In this document: one piece after another, positions 34,869 through 45,603 of the stretch | Layout: every line of letters starts with the position of its first letter | Numbering within the stretch: the first letter of the stretch is position 1 | Origin: Geobacter sp. UBA2189 | Lineage (GTDB): Bacteria; Desulfobacterota; Desulfuromonadia; Geobacterales; Pseudopelobacteraceae | Direction: 5' to 3' | Assembly (NCBI GenBank): GCA_002328035.1 | Contig: DCVL01000046.1 | Span: 5,088 to 69,087, forward strand | Length of the DNA: 64,000 nucleotides | Program-made: the position numbers and the translations under genes | Notes under the pieces: model-generated | Databases searched by the model: none | What the model saw: the letters and a program-made list of their open reading frames with translations, nothing else | What the model was told of the DNA's origin: nothing

Positions 34869-35309
34869 ATGCAGATGGATTGGCTTTCAGGAACCATTGA
34901 CTACGGCATCATCGGTCTGCTGGTGGTGTTAAGCGTCGTTGTCGTAGCTGTTTTTCTGGAACGGTTCAGCTTTTACCGTTCCGTAAAAATCGCTTCATTT
35001 CATGATCTTAAATCCCTTGAACTGGTACTGACCCATAAACTTCTAGTCATCGCCTCGGTGGGTAGCAACGCCCCCTATATCGGCTTGCTGGGAACCGTAT
35101 TGGGGATCATGCTTACCTTTTATAACATGGGGCAGGATACAAGCATGGATACTGGCAAGATCATGACTGGCCTGGCGCTGGCGCTGAAGGCAACCGCCGT
35201 GGGTCTGGTTGTAGCGTTGGTGTCGGTGGTGCTGTACAACACCCTGCTGCGTAGGGTTAAGGTATTAATGCTTGAATGGGAGATTGCCAATGGACGAAAA
35301 ACCGTTTGA
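34869..35309 (+). CDS. exbB: ExbB, TonB-system proton channel subunit
   Basis: A 146-residue three-helix membrane protein. Helix 1 is IIGLLVVLSVVVVAVFLERF; the conserved MotA/TolQ/ExbB segment reads SNAPYIGLLGTVLGIMLTFY with LKATAVGLVVALVSVVLYN following. It is the short ExbB type (around 140 residues). It forms the proton channel with ExbD and energises TonB. AAAGGAG site upstream; the last 20 bases overlap exbD. Confidence 0.92.
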   Translation: MQMDWLSGTIDYGIIGLLVVLSVVVVAVFLERFSFYRSVKIASFHDLKSLELVLTHKLLVIASVGSNAPYIGLLGTVLGIMLTFYNMGQDTSMDTGKIMTGLALALKATAVGLVVALVSVVLYNTLLRRVKVLMLEWEIANGRKTV

Positions 35310-35676
35310 AAGTATGAATGTCATACCGTTTGTGGATATCATGCTTGTGCTTTTAACCATTGTGCTGACCACCTCTAGCTTTATTGCCACCGGCAGGATA
35401 CCGGTCAACCTGCCCCAGGCATCCAAAAGTGCAGCAGAAAACCAGAAGACCCAACTGATTGAACTGGGGCCGGATGGTGAGATCTTCTATAATGGCAAAG
35501 GAGCAACAACAGAATCGCTGAAGGCAGTACTGCAACCATTAAACAGAGACATGCCGTTCATGGTTCGGGCAGACCGTAATCTGCCACTGCAAAAATTCAT
35601 TGATGTGATTGATCTGCTAAAACAGTTGCAGTTCACCAAGGTAGCCGTACAGACGGAAACAAAAAATAACAAATAA
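35290..35676 (+). CDS. exbD: ExbD, TonB-system proton channel subunit
   Basis: A 128-residue protein with a single N-terminal helix containing the proton-carrying Asp (SMNVIPFVDIMLVLLTIVLT) and a periplasmic domain (LPQASKS to the end). The frame extends to 35272 but ATG 35290 (MDEKPFES) follows GGGAG by 8 nt and fits the family. It overlaps exbB by 20 nt. Confidence 0.92.
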   Translation: MDEKPFESMNVIPFVDIMLVLLTIVLTTSSFIATGRIPVNLPQASKSAAENQKTQLIELGPDGEIFYNGKGATTESLKAVLQPLNRDMPFMVRADRNLPLQKFIDVIDLLKQLQFTKVAVQTETKNNK

Positions 35677-35692
35677 TACAGGAGGGATAGAG

Positions 35693-36505
35693 ATGAATAT
35701 CGGAAGTAATTTAAGAAGAATAACGGCACTGCTGGCAGCAGCCATTTTACTGCCCAGCTTTGCTTCTGCACACACTCTCTGGGTCAATGCAAGCGACTAT
35801 GCCCCCAACTATACCAAGAAAATGGGAGCCCGCACAAAAAGCTATATCGGTTTTGGGCACCGCTACCCGGTTGATGACTTTATGTCTGCTGATCGTTTAA
35901 GCGAGTACGCCCTGATCAGTAACGGCTCAAAAAGCGCTATAACTCCTGCTGCTGCAGGCTTCATGGAATCTGAATTACGCTTAAAACAGCCGGGCTTTTA
36001 TCAGATAGCCGTTGCAGGCAAGCCCGGTTTTGTCACCATGTACCAGGAAAACGGTTCCACCCAACGCAAAATGGTACCTAAAACCGGCCTTAAAGATGTA
36101 CAAATGAGTAAATATTTTGAGTTTTATGCCAAAAGCCTGATTGTGGCCGGTGAACCTGCAGGAAATGACTTTCTGACCCCGGTGGGTCACCGCCTTGAGA
36201 TCATTCCACTTCAAAATCCCCGTACCCTGAAAGGTGACGGCAGCAGCTCAATCCAGCTTAAACTGCTCTTTAACGGCCAACCCTTATCAAACAGCACCAT
36301 CTACGCCATGTACAGCGGCTATGCTTCAAAAGAAAGCTATCCCTATGAAGTGAAAACCGATCAAAACGGCATTACCACCCTCAAACTGACCCATCGTGGA
36401 CCGTGGCTGATCAAGGCCAACCACACCCTGCCCGCTCCCAAAGAGATGCAGGACAAGTGCGATATTCTTGATTACACGGCAACCTTTACCTTTGAGGCGA
36501 TCTGA
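35693..36505 (+). CDS. Exported DUF4198 protein
   Basis: A 270-residue protein with a signal peptide (to SFASA at about 26) whose mature N-terminus is HTLWVNASDY, the standard DUF4198 start. The family also shows the VGHRLEIIPLQNPRTL and DQNGITTLKLTHRGPWLIKA segments, all present. DUF4198 proteins are periplasmic, often tied to nickel/cobalt or iron uptake and to TonB receptors, and are thought to bind metal or metal complexes. GGAGG site upstream, 16 nt after exbD. A 15-bp hairpin follows. Confidence 0.87.
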   Translation: MNIGSNLRRITALLAAAILLPSFASAHTLWVNASDYAPNYTKKMGARTKSYIGFGHRYPVDDFMSADRLSEYALISNGSKSAITPAAAGFMESELRLKQPGFYQIAVAGKPGFVTMYQENGSTQRKMVPKTGLKDVQMSKYFEFYAKSLIVAGEPAGNDFLTPVGHRLEIIPLQNPRTLKGDGSSSIQLKLLFNGQPLSNSTIYAMYSGYASKESYPYEVKTDQNGITTLKLTHRGPWLIKANHTLPAPKEMQDKCDILDYTATFTFEAI

Positions 36506-36512
36506 CCCCTTC

Positions 36513-36548
36513 ATCCGGGTATCTGTACAGCAATACAGATACCCGGAT
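36513..36548 (+). terminator. Strong hairpin after DUF4198 gene
   Basis: Perfect 15-bp arms ATCCGGGTATCTGTA (36513-36527) and TACAGATACCCGGAT (36534-36548), loop CAGCAA, 8 nt after the stop codon. No T-run follows directly (ATCAATAATCTTT), so termination may be partial. Confidence 0.65.
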
Positions 36549-36886
36549 ATCAATAATCTTTAATCTTTTCAAGAAGTAACACGCGACAATACTCCTCCCC
36601 CACGTAATCTTGTTCAGCTGAATACCCACCCTTAAAAAATCAATAAATCGGTTCCGCTTTTGGCTGCTCGTTCGTCATAGCTTGTAGATGAACACAATCA
36701 AGCAGCTTAGTTCTCCTCAGGAGTACGTAGTAACCAGTTTTTTAGTGCCGGTATCAAATACAGCATTGCCTATAAAACTGATTTTGAGAAGTAACACCCA
36801 TTCAAGGTAGCCAGCCCCAAAGCCCGACAGCTGGCACTACTCTACTGCACTACATTTTAAACACAAAGGTATCAACCTTGATGCAT
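36549..36886. other. Gene-free stretch
   Basis: About 340 bp without a gene. It contains a GCCAGCC / GCTGGC inverted pair at 36810-36835 (element copy 4, atypical) and otherwise no structure recognised. Confidence 0.4.
36810..36835 (+). repeat. GCCAGCC element, copy 4 (atypical)
   Basis: GCCAGCC (36810-36816) faces GCTGGC (36830-36835) as an inverted repeat with a CCAAAGCCCGACA interior; unlike the other copies the right end is inverted. Possibly a decayed copy. Confidence 0.3.
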
Positions 36887-36990
36887 TCGCAAATTCTCGT
36901 TGTCATCCCCGAATGTCTTTATCGGGGATCCATAATTTCATCAGCTTACAAACTGGGCTCCCAATCAGAATCGCTTCGGGAATGACAGCT
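36887..36990. repeat. MITE-like palindromic repeat, copy 2
   Basis: Inner ends TGTCATCCCCGAA (36901-36913) and TTCGGGAATGACA (36975-36987) match as inverted repeats at 12 of 13 positions. CGCAAATTCT before it and TTTATCGGGGATCCATAATTTC inside are shared with copy 1 at 26602. It adjoins the start of the membrane-protein remnant. Confidence 0.65.
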
Positions 36991-37285
36991 TACCAACCGC
37001 TATGTCGGTTCCCGTGCAGCTGATCAGCAAAACAGCTTTAACACCGACGTTGTAACCGCTGTTTTCTTCCCCTTGCTGGTACTATTCTGTCTTTTTGCAA
37101 CAGACTGGCGCTGGTTATTTTGCTGGTTTTTATGGGAGCGATACTGATTCAGTCCTCACTCCTCTTAACAAACAGGTCAAAGGGCCAATACGCGGCACAC
37201 CAGGCAGCCCTGGGCCGGATGAATGCCGTATATGCGGGGTATCCAGGTCGTCAAGATATTCAGTCGCTCCACCAACGTCTTTGAA
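36990..37285 (+). pseudogene. Remnant of an unidentified membrane protein gene
   Basis: No intact gene. From about 36996 one frame reads NRYVGSRAADQQNSF... then TAVFFPLLVLFCLFATD (a hydrophobic stretch) and stops at a TGA; from about 37098 a shifted frame continues with LALVILLVFMGAILIQSSLL and a soluble AAHQAALGRMNAVYAGYPG tail ending TGA near 37285. Both parts look protein-coding and are joined by a frameshift. It starts right at the MITE-like repeat, which may have disrupted it. Identity unknown. Confidence 0.35.
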
Positions 37286-37469
37286 CGTCTGAAGTTCGAT
37301 AGACGCCCGACAAAAACAAGTGATAATAAATTGCATCTTCACAATTGTTCACAATCTCTTCATGGGATGTTCGCATTATGGTGTTACATAGTGCCTCTCT
37401 CAATAAGCCTACATAAGGCTTTTGCTACATTCCACATCTCAAGACGTAGTAAGTTTAAGGATAGCTATC
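37286..37469. other. Upstream region of the efflux operon
   Basis: About 180 bp, AT-rich, without a gene; the macA promoter should lie here but no clear boxes were identified. Confidence 0.35.
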
Positions 37470-38987
37470 ATGGAAATAAACCATAGCCGTGGCCGGTTCG
37501 GCAGGCTGATTGAACGGGTGCGCGCCCAGGTTTCACTGCCGGTGCTGGGGCTGTTTGCCTTGCTCTGTTTTGTTGGGAGCGTCGCCGCCGTGTGGGCCTG
37601 GCAGAAAAACGGCAGCAACAGGCAGGAGCTGATCAGCGTTGAAGCACGTAAGGGTACTATTGAAGATCTGGTTACTGCTACCGGAGCCTTGCAACCCAGA
37701 GATTATGTGGATGTCGGCGCCCAGGTTTCAGGACAGTTAAACAAGATTCACGTTGATGTGGGACAGTCGGTTGCAGAGGGAGACCTGTTGGCCGAAATCG
37801 ATGCCGAGCAGTCGGCGGCCAAGGTTGAAGCCAGCCGGGCCCAGTTACGCTCGCTGGATGCGCAACTGGAACAGCGCCGTTTGAGTCTGGTCAAAGCAGA
37901 ACGGGATCATGCGCGACACCGCAATCTGTTGGCTGAAGACGCATCAACATTGGAAAATCTGCAGAATGCCGAAACCGAGATTGGTAGCATGCGGGCACAG
38001 ATGGCCCAGTTACGCGCACAGATCGACCAACTGCGTGCAACAACACGGGTAGAAGAAGCAAACCTAAAATATACAAAGATCTACGCACCAATGTCCGGCA
38101 CAGTGGTCAGTATTGCTGCAAAAAAGGGCCAGACCCTCAACGCTAATCAATCTGCCCCCAACCTGATGCGGATTGCCGACCTGTCGCTCATGAACGTCCA
38201 GACCCAGGTATCCGAAGCCGATGTAAGCAGATTACGGATCGGCATGGATGTCTACTTCACTAGACTTGGCGGTCAGGGACGACGCTGGTATGGAAAACTG
38301 AAAAAGATTGAGCCAACACCAACGGTAACCAACAACGTGGTTTTGTACAATGCACTGTTTGAGGTTCCCAATGACAGCGGCGCACTGATGACCCAGATGA
38401 CCGCCCAGGTATTTTTTATCGTTGCGCAACAACAGGACGTACTGCTCATCCCGATGTCAGCTCTGCAAAAAACCGGCTCCGACAAGAGGCGTCCGAACAG
38501 TATGGCGCAGGAAACCACAGCAGAACGGAGTACTGCAGCCGATGGAGGTACTAAACAACCCTCCCCTGCCGCAGGCGATGCCCCCCGCCCTGACTTTTCA
38601 GGACTCAGCGAAGCAGAACGGGAGAAACGCCGTGCCGCACGCCGCGCAGCACGGGAACAAGGCGTTTCTTTAGCCGACAGCTCTGCTGACAGGCGACAAA
38701 GCCCCCGCCCTGCCGCCACCGGTTTGCAGGAAGAGGTCCGGCAACGGGATGCGCTTGTCAAGGTTATCCAACCGGATGGCAGTGTCAAAGAGCGAAAAAT
38801 AACAGTGGGTATCAGCAACCGTATCCATGTGGTAGTGCTCTCTGGTCTGCAGGAAGGCGAAAAGATCGTTGTCGGCCTGCGTGAAAATGATAAATCACGC
38901 AATGAGGGACAAAAACACCAGTCTCAATCCCCTATGCAACAGCAGCAACTGCCCGGTATACCGGGTGGTACAGGCAAGGTCCGCTAA
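37470..38987 (+). CDS. macA: MacA-like periplasmic adaptor of tripartite efflux
   Basis: A 505-residue HlyD/MacA-family adaptor. The ATG at 37470 is 8 nt after AAGGA; the frame extends to 37422. One N-terminal membrane helix (about 20-42), lipoyl half-motif (VTATGALQPRDYVDVGAQVS), a long coiled-coil hairpin (about 115-205, rich in Arg, Glu and Gln), a second lipoyl half (TKIYAPMSGTVVSIAAKKGQ) and the beta-barrel. Residues about 345-445 are an unusual charged, Pro/Ala-rich insert (EREKRRAARRAAREQG) before the membrane-proximal domain. It links MacB to the outer-membrane channel encoded two genes on. Confidence 0.88.
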   Translation: MEINHSRGRFGRLIERVRAQVSLPVLGLFALLCFVGSVAAVWAWQKNGSNRQELISVEARKGTIEDLVTATGALQPRDYVDVGAQVSGQLNKIHVDVGQSVAEGDLLAEIDAEQSAAKVEASRAQLRSLDAQLEQRRLSLVKAERDHARHRNLLAEDASTLENLQNAETEIGSMRAQMAQLRAQIDQLRATTRVEEANLKYTKIYAPMSGTVVSIAAKKGQTLNANQSAPNLMRIADLSLMNVQTQVSEADVSRLRIGMDVYFTRLGGQGRRWYGKLKKIEPTPTVTNNVVLYNALFEVPNDSGALMTQMTAQVFFIVAQQQDVLLIPMSALQKTGSDKRRPNSMAQETTAERSTAADGGTKQPSPAAGDAPRPDFSGLSEAEREKRRAARRAAREQGVSLADSSADRRQSPRPAATGLQEEVRQRDALVKVIQPDGSVKERKITVGISNRIHVVVLSGLQEGEKIVVGLRENDKSRNEGQKHQSQSPMQQQQLPGIPGGTGKVR

Positions 38988-38988
38988 T

Positions 38989-40956
<1,968 letters not shown>

Positions 40957-40967
40957 ACGACACTTTT

Positions 40968-42377
40968 ATGACTACAAAAACCATCAGATATTTTGGCCAA
41001 CCGCTTGCCGTTGCGATTTTCGGGCTGATGCTCAGCGCCTGCACAATCCGCGAACCTTCTTCATTACCCCGGATGCCGTTGCCGGAAAAATGGGGCGAAT
41101 CTCTGCCAAGCCAGACAACAGCCTCAGAGATCAGGAACGATTGGTGGCAGGATTTTGACTCTGTTGAACTGAATCGCCTGGTGGAACGTGCGCTTAAAGA
41201 CAACCCTGATCTGCTGATTTCTGTTGAACGTATCCGTCAGGCAGAAATAGCCCTGAAAATCACCGGCGCATCACGCCTACCCAATGTCGGCATAAGTGCA
41301 GGGACGTCAGACAGCTGGAGTACACCAGACGGTAAGGCAACCACCCGTCGCGAATCCAGCTCTATCGGTTTATCAATCAACTATGAACTGGATCTGTGGG
41401 GTAAAATTGCAGCCAATGTTGCGAGCGGTGAAGCATCTCTCAAGGCAACCCGCTTTGACTATGACGCCGCCCGGCTGTCATTGGCAGCCAGCGTAGCCGG
41501 GATCTATTTTCAGTCACTGGCAACAAACGAACGGTTGCGTATCGCCCGGGAAAACCTGGTGCTGGCGAAACGGATTCTCGCCATTGTTGAGGCCCGCCAT
41601 AAAAACGGCGTTGCAACCAAACTTGAAGTATCCCAGCAAAACACCACGGTTCTCTCGCTCCAGGCCGCCCTGATTCCACTGTCTGTCCAGATACGTCAAC
41701 TGCATTCTGCTCTGGCCCTGCTGCTTGGGCAGATTCCCCAGGGAGCCGCTTTTGCCGAAGATGATCTGAGCAGGCTGAAAATACCGGCGATTATACCGGA
41801 CATGCCCTCAACACTGATCACACGACGTCCCGACATCGCTTCCGCTGAGGCAACTCTTGCCTCCAATGATGCCAATGTTGCCGCTGCCCGTGCCGCGCTC
41901 CTGCCAGGCGCCTCTCTATCTGCATCCGGTGGCCTCAGCAGCGCGCTCCTGTTTGATCTGGCCAGCCCGACGCGCAGTTTTTCACTGGCCCTGTCACTGG
42001 TTCAAAACATCTTTGATGGCGGACGTTTACGCCTCCAGACAGAAAATGCACGATCACAACAAGCGGTACAGATCATCACATATGCCAAAACGGTTCGCAC
42101 CGCTCTCAAGGAAGTCGATGACAGCTTGAGTAACGTGGAAAAAACAGACCAGCAGGAAAAAGCACAACAGGCGGTACTTGACCAGGCTGCCAGTTCTTTG
42201 CATCTGGCTGAGTTACGCTATCGGGAAGGAGTTGGCGACCTGCTTTCAGTGCTTGAAGCAGAACGTACCGTATTTACAGCCCGAGACCAGCTGGTAACCC
42301 TGCGCCTGGCACGCCTGCAGGCGGCCATTGATCTATGCAAGGCATTGGGTGGCGGCTGGGATATAAAAAAGTCATAA
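40968..42377 (+). CDS. Outer-membrane efflux lipoprotein, NodT/OprM family
   Basis: A 469-residue TolC-like outer-membrane factor. The signal peptide ends in the lipobox LMLSAC with the lipidated Cys at about residue 25. Two OEP repeats are visible, each with long helices (NPDLLISVERIRQAEIALKI and the second-half ALKEVDDSLSNVEKTDQ) and beta strands (SIGLSINYELDLWGKIAANV). RND/NodT features such as RRPDIASAE are present. It is the exit channel for the MacA-MacB pair in the same operon, 11 nt downstream of macB. Confidence 0.92.
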   Translation: MTTKTIRYFGQPLAVAIFGLMLSACTIREPSSLPRMPLPEKWGESLPSQTTASEIRNDWWQDFDSVELNRLVERALKDNPDLLISVERIRQAEIALKITGASRLPNVGISAGTSDSWSTPDGKATTRRESSSIGLSINYELDLWGKIAANVASGEASLKATRFDYDAARLSLAASVAGIYFQSLATNERLRIARENLVLAKRILAIVEARHKNGVATKLEVSQQNTTVLSLQAALIPLSVQIRQLHSALALLLGQIPQGAAFAEDDLSRLKIPAIIPDMPSTLITRRPDIASAEATLASNDANVAAARAALLPGASLSASGGLSSALLFDLASPTRSFSLALSLVQNIFDGGRLRLQTENARSQQAVQIITYAKTVRTALKEVDDSLSNVEKTDQQEKAQQAVLDQAASSLHLAELRYREGVGDLLSVLEAERTVFTARDQLVTLRLARLQAAIDLCKALGGGWDIKKS

Positions 42378-42659
42378 AAGAACCAGCTTGGCTATTGTTA
42401 CTATAACATACTGTTATTACATGTTATTTATGCAGCTATCCAATGTTTATAACAGCAGACAACCCAGGAGGTGTTCATTTACACTTGACATTCTCTATCT
42501 ATTGATATTAGCTTTCAAATACTTTTAAGTACCCATAGGCACCCTGCAGTAATGTAATGCCACCAGCCAGCCACGCTTCCTCCGTAACTCCCGGTTCACA
42601 AGCCCAGCCAGCAGACTTCAATCAAAACCAGACAATAGCAACAACCTTGTTTATCTCGA
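42378..42659. other. Intergenic region between efflux and second feo operons
   Basis: No gene of note. AT-rich first half with repeated TGTTATT words (around 42410-42430); GCCAGCC element copy at 42566-42612. A 71-codon frame at 42557-42772 has no ribosome site and is rejected. Confidence 0.45.
42566..42612 (+). repeat. GCCAGCC hairpin element, copy 5
   Basis: GCCAGCC (42566-42572), ACGCTTCC with CCG/CGG stem CCGTAACTCCCGG, then TTCACAAGCCCAGCCAGC (to 42612). Lies upstream of the second feoA. Confidence 0.5.
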
Positions 42660-42698
42660 TTGGTCAAACAATGACCAAAATTGATAAGGACATTCATT
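42660..42698 (+). promoter_or_regulatory. Dyad and Fur-like box upstream of second feoA
   Basis: TTGGTCA (42660-42666) and TGACCAA (42672-42678) form a perfect dyad with a 5-nt spacer. Immediately after comes ATTGATAAGGACATTCATT (42680-42698), 16/19 identical to the box in the first iron operon promoter (26932-26950). About 80 nt before feoA. Iron control is inferred. Confidence 0.5.
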
Positions 42699-42778
42699 AT
42701 TTAGGTATATTTACCAGTTATCCATTCGTTACAGAAGGAATCAGCAGCAGTTATCAGCAGAAAAAGGAATAGCACACC

Positions 42779-43003
42779 ATGACCCTTGATCAGATACAGC
42801 CCGGCAATGGCTGCCGGATAACAGATCTTTTCTCCAGAGACAAACTTGGCAAACGCCTGTTAAGTATGGGCTTTTTCCCCGGACTTGAGTTACGGGTGGT
42901 GAGAAACGCTCCCCTTAACGATCCGATGGAAATTGAAATCGGCGCCAGCTTTCTCAGTCTGAGACGACATGAGGCACGTTACATAGAGGTGGAACCAGCG
43001 TGA
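42779..43003 (+). CDS. feoA: Ferrous iron transport protein FeoA (second set)
   Basis: A 74-residue SH3-like protein: LDQIQPGNGCRITDLFSRDK, RLLSMGFFPGLELRVVRNAP, LRRHEARYIEVEPA match FeoA. Overlaps feoB by four bases. Distinct in sequence from the FeoA at 29791, so it is not a recent duplicate. Confidence 0.95.
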   Translation: MTLDQIQPGNGCRITDLFSRDKLGKRLLSMGFFPGLELRVVRNAPLNDPMEIEIGASFLSLRRHEARYIEVEPA

Positions 43004-45531
43004 GCAGGAACAGAACAGCTCGCATAGCACTGGCTGGTCAGCCCAATTGCGGTAAATCAACCCTGTTTAACGCACTGACCGGTGCAAACCAGCGGGTTGC
43101 CAACTGGCCAGGGGTGACGGTGGACAAATTGAGCGGCTGGACCCGGATTTCAGACAAGAAGGTTGAAATCATAGATCTTCCCGGCACCTATAGCCTGACC
43201 TCATCATCACCGGAAGAACGGGTTACCCGTGGCTACCTGCTGCATGACAAACCAGACCTGGTGGTTAATGTGGTTGATGCCTCCAATCTGCGGCAAGGAC
43301 TGTCTCTGACCTTGCAACTGCTGGAGATGGGGCTGCCGCTGATCGTTAACCTGAATATGATGGATGCTGCTGAAAAAACGGGAATTAAAATTACAATCTC
43401 CACACTGGAACGGCTGCTGCAGGTACCGGTAATCCCTTCAACCATGCATCGGAGCCAGGGCAAGCAGGAGCTGTTGCACGCCATTGGAGACCGGCTTTTG
43501 GAGCCGCCGCAACAGACTCCCTGCAAAATCGATTATGGCGCCATGGAAAGCTATCTACAGGAGATGGAATCACGTCTTGCCGGGCATATAACCGGTTCTG
43601 TTTCACTCGCGTTGCGTTGGGCAAGTGTCAAGCTGCTGGAGGGTGATGATCATATCCGTACACAGTTGTTGGAAACCGTTGAGAATGCTTCATACCTAAT
43701 CACCTTTGCGAATGAACTCCGTTACCGTTATGAAGAGCAGCACCGCTATGCCCCTGAGCTGCATACGTCCAAAAGCAGACACCAACAGGTCGGGCGTATC
43801 GTACATGTGGCAACCAGCCGTCCTGTCATTAAGACATTACTCTCTGAAAAAATTGACCGGGTTGTCTGCAACCGCTTTGCCGGTCCGCTGATCCTGCTGG
43901 GGATCATGTACCTGCTGTACTACTGCTCAATTGTTCTTGGTTACAAGGTAACGGAATATACCTGGCCCCTGCTTGCAAAACTCCATACCTGGGTAGAAGA
44001 GGTTTCACCTGCCCCCGGCTTTTTGGAGATCCCACTGCTCAGGGCTTACCCGCTCTGGCTGACCGATAGCTTAACCGCCTTGCTCAACTATCTGCCGGTA
44101 TTTTTTATCCTGTTTCTTATGATCGCCCTACTTGAAGACAGCGGCTACATGCCACGTATGGCCTTTATAACAGACCGAGTTCTAAACCGATTTGGGCTGC
44201 ATGGGCAATCGATTCTGCCGATGGTGCTTAGCGGTGTCTATGTCGGGGGCTGCGCTGTTCCTGGGGTCATGTCCTGCAAAGGTATCCCAGATGAACAGTC
44301 CCGTATGGCCACAATACTTACCCTGCCGTTGTTAAACTGTCAGGCCAAGGTGCCGCTCTATATCCTGCTGGTGAACGCCTATTTTACGCAGCAAAAAGGC
44401 CTTGCCATGTTTTTTATCTCCACCATCAGCCTGCTGCTGGTGCTGCCGGTGGCAAAACTGCTGACCCTCACCCTTTTGAAGAACAAGGAAACTGCACCGT
44501 TTGTGATGGAGATGCCAAGTTACCACCTGCCGACCCTGCGGGGTGTTATGGGCAAGGCGCTTGAACGGATCTGGCAGTATCTGCGCAAGATCACAACCAT
44601 TGTAGCTGCCGTGGCCAGCATCATCTTTGTGCTGCTCCAGTTTCCGGGATTAAGCACAGAGCGCCAGGCCCATTATGCCGGAGAACAGCAGCGGCTGCTT
44701 GATCAGTACCGAAAAGCAACTACAGGAACCGTGTATCAACAGTATGGCAACTCTGACAGGGCGATCATGCCGCTTGTGCTGTACCAGGATGCCTACAAAA
44801 AGGCGAAACAAGGAGCCAGTGGGGATGCTGCAACAGCAGCGGTCAATGCACGTTTTCAAAGAGAACAGCCGCTGTTTTACACACTGGTGCATCCGGGCGA
44901 GACGCCCGACGCGACGCGAGCCAACCGAGCACTGCGCAAGCTGACCCACGGACGGGAACTGCTGCTGCTAGAGATGCGACGGGAACGGCTGGAAGGCAGT
45001 CTGCTGGGCAAGGCTGGAAAAGCCCTGGAACCGGTCAGCCAGTGGGCAGGGTTCGACTGGCGGGTCAATGTAGCGCTGCTGAGTTCGTTGGCGGCCAAGG
45101 AAAACAGCGTGGCAACCCTGGGGGCGCTCTACGAGCAGACCGGCACCGGCAGTGAGGCTTCACTGGAAGATCGCATATCCGGCCAAAACACCGGTTTCAC
45201 ATCACTGCATGCCCTGACCCTGATGCTGTTCATGGTGCTCTACCCTCCCTGCATTGCCACCTCTGTTGCCGTGAAGGTACAGACCGGTTCCTACCGGTGG
45301 ATGCTCATCTCCATCGCCTATCCGATCCTGCTGGGCTTTGGGGTAGCTGCACTGGTGTTTTCTGTTGCGCAGGCTGTAGAAGTGACCGGACTACAGGCCA
45401 TGTACGGTTTTTATGCCCTAGCCTTCATCATAACCCTGGCTACAGGGCTGATAAAAAGGAAGCATAAAAACAATGTTGAACTTCCTCCTGAGCAGAATAT
45501 GGCAACAGTATGCAGTGAGGCCAGAACTTAA
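43000..45531 (+). CDS. feoB: Ferrous iron permease FeoB (second copy, long form)
   Basis: An 843-residue FeoB. G domain: G1 GQPNCGKST (residues 13-21), G3 DLPGTYSLTS, G4 NLNMMDAAE. Membrane part: Gate-like LEDSGYMPRMAF, MVLSGVYVGGCAVPGVMSCK and the C-terminal LSSLAAKENSVATLGALY. It exceeds copy 1 by about 130 residues because of a hydrophilic insert at about 545-665 (starting STERQAHYAGEQQRLLDQYR) between transmembrane segments, and a longer N-terminal regulatory region. No Cys-rich partner follows; the next gene is the FmdE-like protein 72 nt away. Paralogue with different sequence; transfer into this region is possible. Confidence 0.94.
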   Translation: MSRNRTARIALAGQPNCGKSTLFNALTGANQRVANWPGVTVDKLSGWTRISDKKVEIIDLPGTYSLTSSSPEERVTRGYLLHDKPDLVVNVVDASNLRQGLSLTLQLLEMGLPLIVNLNMMDAAEKTGIKITISTLERLLQVPVIPSTMHRSQGKQELLHAIGDRLLEPPQQTPCKIDYGAMESYLQEMESRLAGHITGSVSLALRWASVKLLEGDDHIRTQLLETVENASYLITFANELRYRYEEQHRYAPELHTSKSRHQQVGRIVHVATSRPVIKTLLSEKIDRVVCNRFAGPLILLGIMYLLYYCSIVLGYKVTEYTWPLLAKLHTWVEEVSPAPGFLEIPLLRAYPLWLTDSLTALLNYLPVFFILFLMIALLEDSGYMPRMAFITDRVLNRFGLHGQSILPMVLSGVYVGGCAVPGVMSCKGIPDEQSRMATILTLPLLNCQAKVPLYILLVNAYFTQQKGLAMFFISTISLLLVLPVAKLLTLTLLKNKETAPFVMEMPSYHLPTLRGVMGKALERIWQYLRKITTIVAAVASIIFVLLQFPGLSTERQAHYAGEQQRLLDQYRKATTGTVYQQYGNSDRAIMPLVLYQDAYKKAKQGASGDAATAAVNARFQREQPLFYTLVHPGETPDATRANRALRKLTHGRELLLLEMRRERLEGSLLGKAGKALEPVSQWAGFDWRVNVALLSSLAAKENSVATLGALYEQTGTGSEASLEDRISGQNTGFTSLHALTLMLFMVLYPPCIATSVAVKVQTGSYRWMLISIAYPILLGFGVAALVFSVAQAVEVTGLQAMYGFYALAFIITLATGLIKRKHKNNVELPPEQNMATVCSEART

Positions 45532-45603
45532 TGAACAATTTTTTAATTCAAACCTTTATCAGGCGCAAAACAGCGTACTACCATCAAAGGAGCAGTAATA
45601 ATA

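Noticed and set aside
37095..37292. 65-codon frame in the macA upstream region
   Set aside because: Lies in the frameshifted remnant in a different frame; no ribosome site.
42557..42772. 71-codon frame upstream of the second feoA
   Set aside because: Covers the GCCAGCC element and the operator-like sites; no ribosome site.
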